A stretch of 64,000 bases of DNA from Lewinellaceae bacterium (lineage in GTDB: Bacteria; Bacteroidota; Bacteroidia; Chitinophagales; Saprospiraceae), in contig JACJYE010000017.1 of NCBI GenBank assembly GCA_020636255.1, positions 1-64,000 on the forward strand, read 5' to 3'. The position numbers and the translations under genes are program-made. This document shows, one piece after another, positions 1 to 8,901 of the stretch. How positions within the stretch are numbered: position 1 is the stretch's first letter; each line of letters opens with the position of its first letter. The notes beneath the pieces are model-generated. The model had not been told where the DNA came from. It ran no database searches and worked only from the letters and a program-made list of their open reading frames with translations.

Positions 1-881
1 TCATAAACGAAACGGGAGGCGGGCCCAACCTGCCTTTTGATCAGGCTTTCCTTGATCTTCTGGATGAGGTCGCCCGAAAACTCATCGTCGATGTATAACT
101 CTGCGTCGCGGGTCAGCTTTATGGAATAGGTGTCCAGGATATCGTAGCCGGGGAACATCCAGGAAACGGAGTGGCGCACGATGTCGTCCAGGATGATGAG
201 GTCATTGCGGTTGGACGCCGAGGGCAGTTTAATAAAACGCGGCAGGTGGTCGGAAGGGATCTTGACAATAGCGAACTCGTGGGGCGCATTTTTGTTTTCC
301 TTGTCCTGAAGCAATACGGTGAGGTAAAGCGCCGCGTTGTTGAGGAACGGGCGGATCTTGTTCTTGACCAGCAGTACCGGTTGTACGAAGGGCAACATGT
401 GGTCATTGAAGAACGCCTCGACGAAAGCCTTCTGCTCTTCGTCGAGCTCCATCCGGCGCAGCAGGTAGATATTGTGGTTCTTTAATTCGGGGATGATCTC
501 TTCCTGGAATATCCTGCTGAATTCCTCCTGCTGTTTGTCGACGATACCCTGAATATCCTTGATGAGCTGTTTGGGGTCTATATCCAGTTCCTTTTTAGTC
601 TTTTTACTGACGCGAAGCAGGTTGCGGTGGTTGGCCATGCGCACCCTGAAAAATTCGTCGAGGTTGGAAGAATAGATGGCCAGGAACTTGATGCGCTCAA
701 AAAGGGGGACACTGGGGTCTTTGGCCTCCTGGAGCACCCGGTAGTTGAACGACAGCCAGCTGATGTCGCGGTGGATGAAGGGATAGTTCTGCTCGCTGAC
801 CTGTACCAAACCGCTCGTATCAAAATTGGACGCAGATCTGGAATTCCTTTTGATGTTCTTATATTCTGCCAAATTTGCCAT
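1..881 (-). CDS. ppk1: polyphosphate kinase 1 (N-terminal part, cut by window edge)
   Basis: The reverse strand reads open from the ATG at 881 to the window edge, giving 293 residues with no stop; the C-terminal half lies outside. The N-terminal motif RDISWLSFN (residues 38-46), followed by SSNLDEFF (71-78), is the signature of the Ppk1 N-terminal domain, and the later part matches the middle domain. Ppk1 reversibly transfers the ATP gamma-phosphate onto polyphosphate in the cytoplasm; its catalytic histidine lies in the missing part. Family Ppk1 is about 690-720 residues, so roughly 40% is visible. The region contains only shadow reading frames on the other strand. Confidence 0.93.
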   Translation of the reverse strand, partial: MANLAEYKNIKRNSRSASNFDTSGLVQVSEQNYPFIHRDISWLSFNYRVLQEAKDPSVPLFERIKFLAIYSSNLDEFFRVRMANHRNLLRVSKKTKKELDIDPKQLIKDIQGIVDKQQEEFSRIFQEEIIPELKNHNIYLLRRMELDEEQKAFVEAFFNDHMLPFVQPVLLVKNKIRPFLNNAALYLTVLLQDKENKNAPHEFAIVKIPSDHLPRFIKLPSASNRNDLIILDDIVRHSVSWMFPGYDILDTYSIKLTRDAELYIDDEFSGDLIQKIKESLIKRQVGPASRFVY

Positions 882-974
882 AGTCTTCCGGGTGTGCGAT
901 AGTCGGTGTAAATTTCAGGCCCTAAAATAAGGTTTTCCTCAACAAAAGTAAGGCAATCGGCCTGTATGTCGGAT

Positions 975-1898
975 TCAGAACAAGCTCATCTGCTGGCCTT
1001 CGTCGCCGTCGGGGCCCAGCCGGGGGCCACGGCAGCGCACCCCGGGCAGCTCTTTTTGCGCTTTTTCCAGGAAATAGGCCGCCAGTTCGGGCGCCAGCAG
1101 GTTGTCGGGCTCGTGGGCGAACAGGAAAAACTGTTGCAGGCCGGCGTCGTACCACTTTTTCATCCGCTTTATCCAGTCGTCGGCGCGCGAATAATCGGTA
1201 GGGTGAAGCCCATTGCCTACGAAGCGAAGCATGGCCGTGCTGTTTGTCAGGCGCATGTGCAGGATATCGCGCCGGCCTGCAACATCCGTGATCACGGTGG
1301 AAATGCCGTACTGTTCCAGCATTTCAAACAAAGCTTCCTGCCCGTAGTTCGGTTCGAACCAGCTTTCGTGCCGCAATTCCAGCGCCAGCGGGATATGGCG
1401 GGGAAAGGCCTGGAAGAATTTTTCGAGTTCGGCCAAACGGCTCGTATCGTAATAGGGCGGCATCTGCATAAAACAATGCCCCAGCTTCTCATTCAGCCCC
1501 TCGACGGCTTCGCAAAACTGGGCGATAAGCCGGCCTTCCTGGCTTATGTTCCGGCTGTGGCTGATGGTCTGCGGCAGCTTGGGGCAGAAGCGGAAATCGG
1601 GTTCCGACTCTTCGTACCACTTCCTGATCGTAGCGGGATAGGGGATGCGGTAGTGGGTGCTGTTCAGCTCGATGGTGTTGAACTGGCGGCTGTAGTACCG
1701 CAGGTAGTCCTTGCTGCGGATGCCCGGCGGGTATACCCGGCCCGCCCATTCCTTCATGCTCCACCCGGTGCAGCCGATGTAAAGGTACGGCAAAACCCCT
1801 GCTTTGGGCAGAGCCCTCAGCATTCGGGCGTTGCCTGGGCTGTCGGTGGGTAGGCTGAAGTTGACACCGGAAATATCGGCTAGTTTTCCAAATTCCAT
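975..1898 (-). CDS. DUF72 (YecE-like) family protein
   Basis: A 307-residue protein with the DUF72 hallmark GCTGW (residues 42-46) and a TIM-barrel-like spacing of conserved aromatic and acidic residues through the rest of the chain. The extra 40 residues before the GCTGW strand are somewhat longer than usual, so translation may start later, but no better ATG is seen. The family has no settled biochemical function. The gene is transcribed in the same direction as ppk1 with about 90 bases between them, so it may be cotranscribed. The name is confident, the role is not. Confidence 0.85.
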   Translation of the reverse strand: MEFGKLADISGVNFSLPTDSPGNARMLRALPKAGVLPYLYIGCTGWSMKEWAGRVYPPGIRSKDYLRYYSRQFNTIELNSTHYRIPYPATIRKWYEESEPDFRFCPKLPQTISHSRNISQEGRLIAQFCEAVEGLNEKLGHCFMQMPPYYDTSRLAELEKFFQAFPRHIPLALELRHESWFEPNYGQEALFEMLEQYGISTVITDVAGRRDILHMRLTNSTAMLRFVGNGLHPTDYSRADDWIKRMKKWYDAGLQQFFLFAHEPDNLLAPELAAYFLEKAQKELPGVRCRGPRLGPDGDEGQQMSLF

Positions 1899-2084
1899 GA
1901 AACAGGGGCTTAGGAATCCTCAAAAAATTAGTTCGACGAACTTATTTTTAAGTAATTCGCCAGGGTGATTTCAGCTCTGAAGATACACTTTCGAACGCCA
2001 AGTTTCAAATTGTAAAATTTACAGGCTCCGGTTTTACATTTTGGCTTTAACTTGATTACTTTGAGGGGCCGAAAAACAGTTTTC
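1899..2084. other. divergent intergenic region with small palindrome
   Basis: The AT-rich gap separates the DUF72 gene (reverse) from the hypothetical lipoprotein gene (forward). It holds an 11-bp palindrome GTTCGACGAAC around 1931-1941 that runs into the decamer GAACTTATTT (1938-1947), which recurs in other gaps of this window. Both divergent promoters must lie here. I see only a weak -7-like TTACTTTG near 2056 for the forward gene. Confidence 0.4.
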
Positions 2085-2672
2085 ATGATCATTCGCCTTT
2101 TGATTATCCTGGCCTGCGTGGTCGTCTTTATCAATGGCTGCAATAGCGTCATCTCCCAGCAATTCGGAACACACAAGCTCCGAACCTATACTATGGATGA
2201 GGTGGCTAGCAACGGCCTGGGCGACGCTGACTTCGTCCAGGTGAACGGCGCCTGGCTGTCGGGCGACTTCGTTTATAAGGCCGCCAAAAGCCCCAGCAAC
2301 CCGGGGGTGATCATTTACCCTATCCTCACCCGCGAACAATTGGCTCTGCGGGATAGTGGCCTGCAGGCCGAGCCGGCGCTTATCGCATGGACGACGGACT
2401 TTCCGTCGCAGTGTGTAGAGGCAGGAAACTGCATTCAAAGGGGCGAGATCAACCTGCGTGGCATCGTGCGGGAGCTTCCAAAAGACAGGCGGGCCGCAGA
2501 TTTGCTCAAAGATAAAGGTTACCGGGTCAGCGAAACGGCCCTGCGCATCGAACACGGGCGCGAGCCCCTGGCCTGGTACTGGAATGTGCTGATGATGCTC
2601 GGAGCCGTAGCCCTGGCCGTCGGCGTTGAAGCCAATAGCCAGCGCCGGAAACGGCTGCCTGGCAATGGATAA
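2085..2672 (+). CDS. hypothetical membrane-anchored lipoprotein
   Basis: I do not recognise this family. The chosen ATG gives 195 residues beginning with a hydrophobic signal that ends in a Cys (VFINGC), consistent with a lipoprotein or an N-terminal membrane anchor. A longer frame would start at 2052 but adds a polar segment before the signal. The middle 110 residues are soluble with a two-cysteine segment (CVEAGNC). A second hydrophobic helix near residues 165-180 (WNVLMMLGAVALAVGV) is followed by a basic tail, so the middle part is probably periplasmic between two membrane anchors. It lies 64 bases upstream of tpiA on the same strand. Confidence 0.6.
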   Translation: MIIRLLIILACVVVFINGCNSVISQQFGTHKLRTYTMDEVASNGLGDADFVQVNGAWLSGDFVYKAAKSPSNPGVIIYPILTREQLALRDSGLQAEPALIAWTTDFPSQCVEAGNCIQRGEINLRGIVRELPKDRRAADLLKDKGYRVSETALRIEHGREPLAWYWNVLMMLGAVALAVGVEANSQRRKRLPGNG

Positions 2673-2691
2673 TGGCCTCCAAACAAGCTCT
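2672..2691 (+). repeat. 20-mer intergenic motif, copy 1
   Basis: ATGGCCTCCAAACAAGCTCT here, starting at the TAA stop of the preceding gene, is identical to 45588-45607. Its 15-base core CCTCCAAACAAGCTC also occurs inverted at 14622-14636. Here it lies about 45 bases before the tpiA start. Function is unknown. Confidence 0.6.
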
Positions 2692-2736
2692 TACAGCCGG
2701 GAATGCGGATTTATTTTTATAGCTAAACCAATCAAA

Positions 2737-3495
2737 ATGAAACGAAAGAAGATCGTTGCGGGCAATTGGAAAATGTACATGGATTATGAAGAGGGCAGGG
2801 CCCTTGCCAAAGCTATTATTGCCCGCTTGCAGCCATCAGAGACCCTGGTCGTGCTGGGCACGCCATATATTCACCTGAAAGGCATCAGTGGCGTCATCAA
2901 GGATGTTTCCAACCTGAAGCTCGCTGCACAGAACTGCCACCAGGAAAACAACGGCGCTTACACGGGAGAGGTCTCTGCGCCTATGCTGAAATCCTGCGAA
3001 GTGGATTACGTCATCCTCGGCCACTCGGAACGCCGGGAATACTTTCACGAAACCGACGCGCTGATCGCCCGCAAGGCCGATGCCGTCCTGGCCCAGGGTA
3101 TGCAACCCATCTACTGCTGCGGAGAAAGACTGGAAGTGCGCGAGGCTGGCGAACACGAGGCGCTTGTCAGCAAACAGGTGTCAGAAGCCTTGTTCCACCT
3201 CGACGAATCACAGATCAGGCAGGCCGTCATCGCTTACGAACCGGTATGGGCGATCGGTACCGGGAAAACGGCCAGCAAGGAACAAGCCCAGGAAATGCAC
3301 CTCCACATCCGTAGCCTCATCAGAAAACAATATGGCGATGATATCGCAGAGGGCATGACGATCCTTTACGGCGGTAGCGTTAAACCCGGTAACGCCAAAG
3401 AACTATTCAGCCAGCCCGACGTGGACGGAGGCCTGATCGGCGGCGCTTCCCTCAAAGCCGATGACTTTATCGCGATCATCGAAAGTATGGAGTAA
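2737..3495 (+). CDS. tpiA: triosephosphate isomerase
   Basis: A 252-residue TIM-barrel enzyme that interconverts dihydroxyacetone phosphate and glyceraldehyde 3-phosphate in glycolysis and gluconeogenesis. Visible active-site residues are Asn10 and Lys12 (GNWKM), His96 (GHSERR) and Glu168 (YEPVWAIGTGK), with the phosphate-binding GGSVKP loop near the C-terminus. The frame stays open upstream to 2626, but the extra residues are not part of the fold, and the ATG at 2737 gives the normal length. In many Bacteroidota tpiA sits next to DUF1599/DoxX genes; here those are about 22 kb away at 24.4-26.6 kb. Confidence 0.97.
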   Translation: MKRKKIVAGNWKMYMDYEEGRALAKAIIARLQPSETLVVLGTPYIHLKGISGVIKDVSNLKLAAQNCHQENNGAYTGEVSAPMLKSCEVDYVILGHSERREYFHETDALIARKADAVLAQGMQPIYCCGERLEVREAGEHEALVSKQVSEALFHLDESQIRQAVIAYEPVWAIGTGKTASKEQAQEMHLHIRSLIRKQYGDDIAEGMTILYGGSVKPGNAKELFSQPDVDGGLIGGASLKADDFIAIIESME

Positions 3496-3568
3496 TGGGG
3501 TAATAAAGAGTATCACTTTTTTGGATAAATTTTTTAGGGTGGCATCCAGATTTGCTGAACTTATTTCA

Positions 3569-3576
3569 TACATTTG
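3569..3576 (+). promoter_or_regulatory. possible -7 box for the S24 repressor gene
   Basis: TACATTTG fits the Bacteroidota -7 consensus TAnnTTTG and ends 41 bases before the start codon at 3618. A TTG at 3552-3554 is only 14 bases upstream, shorter than the usual 19-21, so this is a partial match. Confidence 0.35.
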
Positions 3577-3617
3577 TTTAGACAGCATGGAATCGTAACA
3601 TTAAAGCACCGCCCTTT

Positions 3618-4499
3618 ATGAGTAATATCATTACCCAGCGGTTTATCAAGTGCCACAATAAACTGCGCGAAGAAAACCGCGTGCGTTCCAGCCGCCAGTT
3701 CGCGCTGGCCCTGGATTATCTGCCTCAGAGCTTAAGCGAGATCCTGAAAGGGCGTAGGGATGTTACGATCGAGTTATTGCGCAAAGCAGTGGAAAAATAC
3801 AAGGTCAACCCCGTTTATATCTATACCGGCGAAGGCCCGATGTTCATGACCGAAGAGGATCATAAAAGCTTTCGCGTGCTGACCGTTGTGACCGATGCCC
3901 GGGAAGATGAACGCATCGTACATGTGCCGGTGCCTGCCCAGGCCGGTTACGCCGCCGAACTTGGCGACCCTTCCATCATTCAGGACCTGCCCACTTTTAC
4001 ACTGCCCGATTACAAGTACAAGATCGGTACCCACCGCTCGTTCGATGTGTCGGGTGACAGCATGGAAACGACCCTTTTCGAAGGCGATAAAGTGGTCTGC
4101 AGCTACCTGGAACCTACCCTTTGGGAAAGCGGCATCAAGGACGGTTATGTCTACGTCGTCGTAACCCGCGCCGACGTGGCCGTGAAAAGGGTGGCTAACT
4201 TGCTGAAAACGGAAAAACAGCTGGAGCTCATCTCCGACAACTCTTTTTACGAATCGTACCGCGTCAACATTGGCGATATCCGTGAGGTGTGGTATGTACG
4301 GGCCAAGATCAGCCCATTCCTGCCTTCGCCTCAAAATATAAAGCACTACATCCATGACGAGGTCAAAGAACTGAAACAGACGATCAGCAAGCAGTCGCAA
4401 CTGATCGACAGCCTGAATACAATGGTAGCGCGCCTGCTGCAAACGCCATCACTTACATCTGATATCAATGTCCGAAACCATGAAGAAGCAGAAGATTAA
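3618..4499 (+). CDS. LexA-like transcriptional regulator with S24 peptidase domain
   Basis: A 293-residue protein. Residues about 20-70 form a Cro/CI-like helix-turn-helix (SRQFALALDYLPQSLSEIL), and residues 100-235 an S24 autoprotease. The catalytic dyad is visible as Ser148 (GDSME) and Lys190 (VAVKRV), and an Ala109-Gly110 bond in PAQAGY is placed where LexA/CI-type repressors self-cleave. The C-terminus (about 245-280) is a probable coiled coil (ELKQTISKQSQLIDSL). It would repress target genes until self-cleavage under stress; targets are not known. A small gene overlaps its last 32 bases, so the two are translationally linked. Confidence 0.85.
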   Translation: MSNIITQRFIKCHNKLREENRVRSSRQFALALDYLPQSLSEILKGRRDVTIELLRKAVEKYKVNPVYIYTGEGPMFMTEEDHKSFRVLTVVTDAREDERIVHVPVPAQAGYAAELGDPSIIQDLPTFTLPDYKYKIGTHRSFDVSGDSMETTLFEGDKVVCSYLEPTLWESGIKDGYVYVVVTRADVAVKRVANLLKTEKQLELISDNSFYESYRVNIGDIREVWYVRAKISPFLPSPQNIKHYIHDEVKELKQTISKQSQLIDSLNTMVARLLQTPSLTSDINVRNHEEAED

Positions 4500-4716
4500 G
4501 ATCAAGGGCAAGGTGGTATACCAAAATCTGGGTACGGGTTTCTGGGGCATCGTCGGCGACGACGGCCGGGAGTGGCGCCCTGTCACTATGCCGGAACAAC
4601 TCAAACATGAAGGAAAAACCATTGAGGTGGAAGCCACGGAAGTGGAAGAGGATGTCTCGATCTTCATGTGGGGAACGCCCATCCGGGTCACTTCTTTTCA
4701 GACGATGATGCCGTAG
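4468..4716 (+). CDS. small conserved hypothetical protein
   Basis: An 82-residue, highly charged protein with no signal peptide or membrane segment. The pattern KIKGKVVYQNLGTGFWGIV...GKTIEVEATEVEED suggests a small beta-barrel (OB- or SH3-like), but I cannot assign a family. An internal ATG at 4480 could also be the start. It overlaps the 3' end of the S24 repressor gene by 32 bases in a different frame, which suggests coupled translation and perhaps a shared role. Confidence 0.65.
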   Translation: MSETMKKQKIKIKGKVVYQNLGTGFWGIVGDDGREWRPVTMPEQLKHEGKTIEVEATEVEEDVSIFMWGTPIRVTSFQTMMP

Positions 4717-4786
4717 GGCCGGCCGGCATATCGCAGGCGCCACGATATCTCAAAGCGCTCAAGGTGCGTGCGCGACATGCGGCGCC

Positions 4787-6250
4787 CTATCTCTTCCACC
4801 CCGGCCCGCTCACATCCGGCACTTTCAATTTCCGTTGATAGTCACAGTAGAGCTTAACGGCGATCTTGGCGGCGATCTCGGCGCCTATGGGGGTCGTGTG
4901 CTGCAGCTTTTCGGGCCTAAAGTATTTCTGTACGAAGTGGGTGTCGAACTGGCCCGAGGTGAATGCTTCATGCTCCAGGACGAAGCGGCCGAAGGGTAGG
5001 GTAGTGGCCACACCTTCGATCTCATACTGTTCGATAGCTTCCAGCATCAGCTGTATGGCGGCATCGCGGTTGACACCCCAGGTGATGAGCTTGGCGATCA
5101 TAGGGTCGTAATAAATGGGGATGGCCATGCCCGCATCATAACCGTCGTCGACGCGGATGTGTGGCCCTTTCGGGCGCTTGTAACAGCTGATCGTCCCGAT
5201 GCTCGGCAGGAAGTTGTTCTGCGGGTCTTCGGCATAGACCCGCAGTTCGATGGCGTGGCCGCTGATGGCCAGGCTTTCCTGGCTCAGGCGCAGCGGTTCT
5301 CCCAGGGCGATGCGGATCTGCTGTTCTACCAGGTCGACGCCGCTGATCATCTCCGTAACAGGGTGTTCGACCTGGAGGCGGGTATTCATCTCCAGGAAAT
5401 AGTAGTTCAGGCTGCTGTCTACCAGGAACTCGACGGTGCCGGCGCCCCGGTAGTTGCATGCTTTGGCCACTTTGATGGCGTCCTGGCCCATTTTTTCCCG
5501 GATTCGGGGGGGCAGTATGGAGGAAGGCGCTTCTTCGACCACCTTCTGGTGCCGCCGTTGTACGCTGCATTCCCGTTCGAAGAGGTGTACGGCATTGCCA
5601 TGCTGGTCGGCCAGCACCTGTATCTCGATATGGCGGGGCGAAGCGATGTATTTTTCCAGAAAGACCGACCCGTCGCCAAAAGCCGACGTAGCTTCACTAA
5701 TGGCCCGCTGCATCTGCTCCTCGAAGCTGGCTTCGTCTTCTACGATGCGCATCCCCTTGCCGCCGCCGCCGGCCGATGCTTTGATCAGCACCGGAAAACC
5801 GATCTTTCTGGCAATGGCCTTTGCTTCAGCTACATCGTTGATGGCACTATCGAGGCCAGGCACCATCGGGATGTCGTACTCTTTGACGGCTGCTTTTGCC
5901 GCCAGCTTGCTGCCCATGATCTCAATGGAAAAAGGGCTTGGGCCGACAAAAGTGATGCCCGCCGATTCCACATCCCGTGCAAAGGAAGCGTTTTCACTCA
6001 AAAAACCATATCCGGGGTGAATGGCGTCGACGTTCAGTTCCCGGGCAACTTCTATGATCCGCTGGCCATTGAGGTAGGACTGGTTGGAGGGGCTGGGGCC
6101 TACGCAAACGGCTTCGTCGGCAAAGCGCACATGAGGGGCATTGCGGTCTATCTCGGAGAAGATGGCCACCGTTTTAATACCCATCTCGTGCGCCGTACGC
6201 ATGATGCGAAGGGCGATCTCGCCGCGATTCGCGATCAGAAGTTTCTTCAT
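4787..6250 (-). CDS. acyl-CoA carboxylase biotin carboxylase subunit
   Basis: A 487-residue biotin carboxylase: N-terminal Rossmann-like domain (LLIANRGEIALRI at the start), ATP-grasp domain with the glycine-rich loop GGGGKGMR, then CSVQRRHQK and EMNTRLQVEHPVTE. It carboxylates biotin on a separate carrier using ATP and bicarbonate. It is about 40 residues longer than typical AccC, with a C-terminal extension like those of propionyl-CoA carboxylase alpha-type subunits in Bacteroidota, so an acyl-CoA substrate other than acetyl-CoA is possible. No biotin carrier or carboxyltransferase gene lies beside it. It is divergent from acetoacetyl-CoA synthetase. Confidence 0.88.
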   Translation of the reverse strand: MKKLLIANRGEIALRIMRTAHEMGIKTVAIFSEIDRNAPHVRFADEAVCVGPSPSNQSYLNGQRIIEVARELNVDAIHPGYGFLSENASFARDVESAGITFVGPSPFSIEIMGSKLAAKAAVKEYDIPMVPGLDSAINDVAEAKAIARKIGFPVLIKASAGGGGKGMRIVEDEASFEEQMQRAISEATSAFGDGSVFLEKYIASPRHIEIQVLADQHGNAVHLFERECSVQRRHQKVVEEAPSSILPPRIREKMGQDAIKVAKACNYRGAGTVEFLVDSSLNYYFLEMNTRLQVEHPVTEMISGVDLVEQQIRIALGEPLRLSQESLAISGHAIELRVYAEDPQNNFLPSIGTISCYKRPKGPHIRVDDGYDAGMAIPIYYDPMIAKLITWGVNRDAAIQLMLEAIEQYEIEGVATTLPFGRFVLEHEAFTSGQFDTHFVQKYFRPEKLQHTTPIGAEIAAKIAVKLYCDYQRKLKVPDVSGPGWKR

Positions 6251-6291
6251 GGTGCTTTCCTTTGAGGGCGGTTAAGGTATGGAAAAAAGTT

Positions 6292-6299
6292 TATTTTTG
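6292..6299 (+). promoter_or_regulatory. possible -7 box for acetoacetyl-CoA synthetase
   Basis: TATTTTTG matches TAnnTTTG and lies 44 bases before the start codon at 6344. No TTG is seen at the usual 19-21 base spacing. Confidence 0.35.
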
Positions 6300-6343
6300 G
6301 GCAGGCCGCCCTTTAGGATTCGCCAAATACAAACCAGATTAAA

Positions 6344-8317
6344 ATGAACGATACGCCAAAACTCCTCTGGGCACCTGCTCCCGATTTTACCCGAAATTCC
6401 CGCCTGCAGCACTTCCTCAGCTGGCTTGCGGAGGAGAAGGGCCTGCGGTTCGATAACTACGCCGATGCCTGGGCCTGGTCGGTAGCCGATATTCCCGGTT
6501 TCTGGGAGTCGGCCTGGCAGTATTTCGATATTCAGGCGCACTCCCCCTACGAAGCCGTGCTCTCCGGGGGCCCCATGCCCGTTTACCGCTGGTTTGAAGG
6601 CAGCACGCTCAACTACGCGGAACACATCTTTCGCCAAAAGAATGCTGAACGCCCGGCGATCCTGTTCCAGTCGGAGCGCCATGCCCTGAGTGAGCTGAGC
6701 TGGCAGGAGCTGGAACGGGATGTGGCCCGGATGGCGGCTTTCCTGAAATCAGAAGGGGTGGAAAAAGGCGACAGGGTTGTGGCCTTCATGCCCAACATCC
6801 CCGAAGCGACGGTGGCCTTTCTGGCGGCTTGCTCCATCGGCGCCGTCTGGTCGAGCTGCTCACCGGATTTCGGCCTGAACAGTGTGGTGGACCGCTTTCA
6901 GCAGATCGAACCCAAAGTGCTGTTTGCGGTAGACGGCTACCAGTATGGGGGGAAACCTTTCGACAAAACCCAGGTCGTACTGGAGATCTGCCAACAGTTG
7001 CCCGCTTTGAAAAAAGTAGTGCTGCTGCCGTATCTGGACGAAAAAGCCTCTGCCGGTAGCCTGCCTTCTGGCATAAGCTGGCGAGAGGCCATGAAAACCC
7101 CGGCGGTAGCGCTGGCCTTCGAGCCGGTGCCTTTCAGCCACCCCATCTGGGTGTTGTATTCTTCCGGCACGACAGGCATCCCCAAGGCCATCACGCATTC
7201 CCATGGCGGCGTTTTACTCGAACACCTTAAATACCTCGCCTTTCACAACGATGTCCATCCAGGCGAGCGCTTTTTCTGGTTTTCTACCACGGGCTGGATG
7301 ATGTGGAACTTCGTCCAGGCTTCCCTGCTGGTGGGCGCAACCATTGTGCTGTACGACGGCAGCCCCGCCTACCCCAGCCTCGATGTGCTGTGGCAATTCG
7401 CACAGGATGCCCGTATCAGCCATTTCGGCGCCAGCGCGCCCTATCTCCTTGCCTGTATGAAGGCCGGCATCGAGCCGGGAAAAAGCTTTGGCCTTTCATC
7501 ACTGCGCTCTATCGGCTCTACCGGGGCCCCTCTGCCCCCCGAGGCGTTTGATTACGTCTATGAGCAGATAAAAAGCGACTTATGGCTCTGCTCTATGAGC
7601 GGTGGAACCGATGTGTGCACTGCCTTTGTCGGAGGGTGCCCGCTCGAACCGGTTTACGAAGGGGAGATACAGTGCCGTGGCCTGGGCTGCGCCCTCTACG
7701 CCTTCGATGATGATGGCCGGGAGGTAATAGATGAGGTTGGAGAAATGGTAGTCACCCAACCTATGCCTTCCATGCCGATCTATTTCTGGGGCGACCCGGA
7801 CGGGCAGAAATACCTGGGCAGTTATTTCGAGATGTACCCTGGCATTTGGCGCCATGGCGATTGGGTGCGCATCACATCCCGGGGCTCCCTCGTCATCCTG
7901 GGGCGCTCCGACGCTACGCTCAACCGGCAGGGAATCCGCATCGGCACGGCCGAAATATACCGTGCCCTGGGCTATATACCGGAAGTGAAGGACAGCCTGA
8001 TCGTCAACCTGGAGCTAAGCGGCGGACGCCATTATATGCCGCTATTTGTGCTTATGGATGAGGGACAGGAGCTGACGGAGTCGGTCAGGGGCCAGATCCG
8101 GCAGGTGTTGCGCAGCGAGTACTCTCCGCGCCATGTGCCGGACGAGATCATCGAGGTGCCGGACATACCCTATACCATCAGCGGCAAAAAGCTGGAAGCG
8201 CCGGTAAAAAAGATACTGCTCGGTTTCCCCATCCACAAAGCCGCCAACCCGGATTCGATGCGCAACCCGGGATCGCTGGATTTCTTTGTAGCCTTTGCAA
8301 AAGGGATATCGCGTTAA
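6344..8317 (+). CDS. acetoacetate--CoA ligase
   Basis: A 657-residue ANL-superfamily adenylate-forming enzyme. The N-terminal domain typical of acetoacetyl-CoA synthetase (LLWAPAPDFTRNSRLQHFL) precedes the AMP-binding motif SSGTTGIPKAI near residue 272; a later GRSDATLNRQGIRIGTAEIY segment is the A8 hinge region, and the C-terminal SGKKLEAPVKK carries the catalytic lysine. It activates acetoacetate to acetoacetyl-CoA with ATP in the cytoplasm, as in ketone-body, leucine or butyrate metabolism. Length matches the family. It is convergent with lptE, with only 6 bases between the stop codons. Confidence 0.95.
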   Translation: MNDTPKLLWAPAPDFTRNSRLQHFLSWLAEEKGLRFDNYADAWAWSVADIPGFWESAWQYFDIQAHSPYEAVLSGGPMPVYRWFEGSTLNYAEHIFRQKNAERPAILFQSERHALSELSWQELERDVARMAAFLKSEGVEKGDRVVAFMPNIPEATVAFLAACSIGAVWSSCSPDFGLNSVVDRFQQIEPKVLFAVDGYQYGGKPFDKTQVVLEICQQLPALKKVVLLPYLDEKASAGSLPSGISWREAMKTPAVALAFEPVPFSHPIWVLYSSGTTGIPKAITHSHGGVLLEHLKYLAFHNDVHPGERFFWFSTTGWMMWNFVQASLLVGATIVLYDGSPAYPSLDVLWQFAQDARISHFGASAPYLLACMKAGIEPGKSFGLSSLRSIGSTGAPLPPEAFDYVYEQIKSDLWLCSMSGGTDVCTAFVGGCPLEPVYEGEIQCRGLGCALYAFDDDGREVIDEVGEMVVTQPMPSMPIYFWGDPDGQKYLGSYFEMYPGIWRHGDWVRITSRGSLVILGRSDATLNRQGIRIGTAEIYRALGYIPEVKDSLIVNLELSGGRHYMPLFVLMDEGQELTESVRGQIRQVLRSEYSPRHVPDEIIEVPDIPYTISGKKLEAPVKKILLGFPIHKAANPDSMRNPGSLDFFVAFAKGISR

Positions 8318-8323
8318 GGGGCC

Positions 8324-8821
8324 TTACCAGTCGGTAAAAGCCGCATTAAAAATATCCTCCATCATCTGGTTGGAAATGGTGGAAACGGCGTCATCCTCCA
8401 CGCTGGACAGGTCCTGCGAGCTGGAGAAATCGTAGAAAAAGGAGAAGTTCTTTTTCCAGCCTTTGTCTTCATTCTTATTGTTGATGTACTCTATGGCCGT
8501 GGTGATGGTCAGGCGGTTGAGGGCGGTCGTCTCGCCAGGTTGCGGGGCCTCCGAGCTTACGTCATAGCGCACGATGGTGCCTTTGAATTCGATGTCGGGG
8601 TTTTCGTCATTGAGCACAAGCCTTGATTCGGTGCGGATCTTCTCCTTGAGGTCCTCTGCAAGACGCTGTGCCAGAGCCGGTTGTGCATTCAGCGCGTTGT
8701 TGGTGAATTGCTCGACGTAATAGGTCTTCACCGTTTCGTAGTCGATGCTGATGCCCCTAAAAGAATAACAGCCGCTGAACAGCAGTACGGACAGAAAAAG
8801 CAGTTGGAGAAAGCGTAACAT
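8324..8821 (-). CDS. lptE: LptE family outer-membrane LPS assembly lipoprotein
   Basis: A 165-residue lipoprotein with a short signal and lipobox LFSGC (Cys18), followed by YSFRGISI and a region typical of Bacteroidota LptE. LptE plugs the LptD barrel that inserts lipopolysaccharide into the outer leaflet. In many Bacteroidota this gene follows miaB and a sigma-54 activator gene; here those two genes lie in the same order and orientation at 11.7-14.4 kb but are separated from lptE by a secreted metalloprotease gene on the opposite strand. Confidence 0.87.
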   Translation of the reverse strand: MLRFLQLLFLSVLLFSGCYSFRGISIDYETVKTYYVEQFTNNALNAQPALAQRLAEDLKEKIRTESRLVLNDENPDIEFKGTIVRYDVSSEAPQPGETTALNRLTITTAIEYINNKNEDKGWKKNFSFFYDFSSSQDLSSVEDDAVSTISNQMMEDIFNAAFTDW

Positions 8822-8870
8822 AGCAGGATTTTTTTTACAGCAAATGTAACAAGGAATTCACTGAAAATAT

Positions 8871-8901
8871 TTGACAGCTTGCTTGCAATATATTAGCTTT
8901 G
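8871..8901 (+). promoter_or_regulatory. promoter for the M43 metalloprotease gene
   Basis: TTG at 8871-8873 and TAGCTTTG at 8894-8901 are separated by 20 bases, a full match to the Bacteroidota primary promoter (TTG, 19-21 bases, TAnnTTTG). It points away from lptE and leaves a leader of about 200 bases before the ATG at 9111. No riboswitch was recognised in that leader. Confidence 0.65.

Noticed and set aside
1342..1370. A tRNA-like GGTTCGAAC segment
   Set aside because: It is part of the DUF72 coding sequence; no acceptor stem or anticodon arm can be placed around it.
3496..3530. A short period-8-like run TAATGGGGTAATAAAG after tpiA
   Set aside because: Only about two units and no inverted partner, so it was not counted with the octamer arrays.
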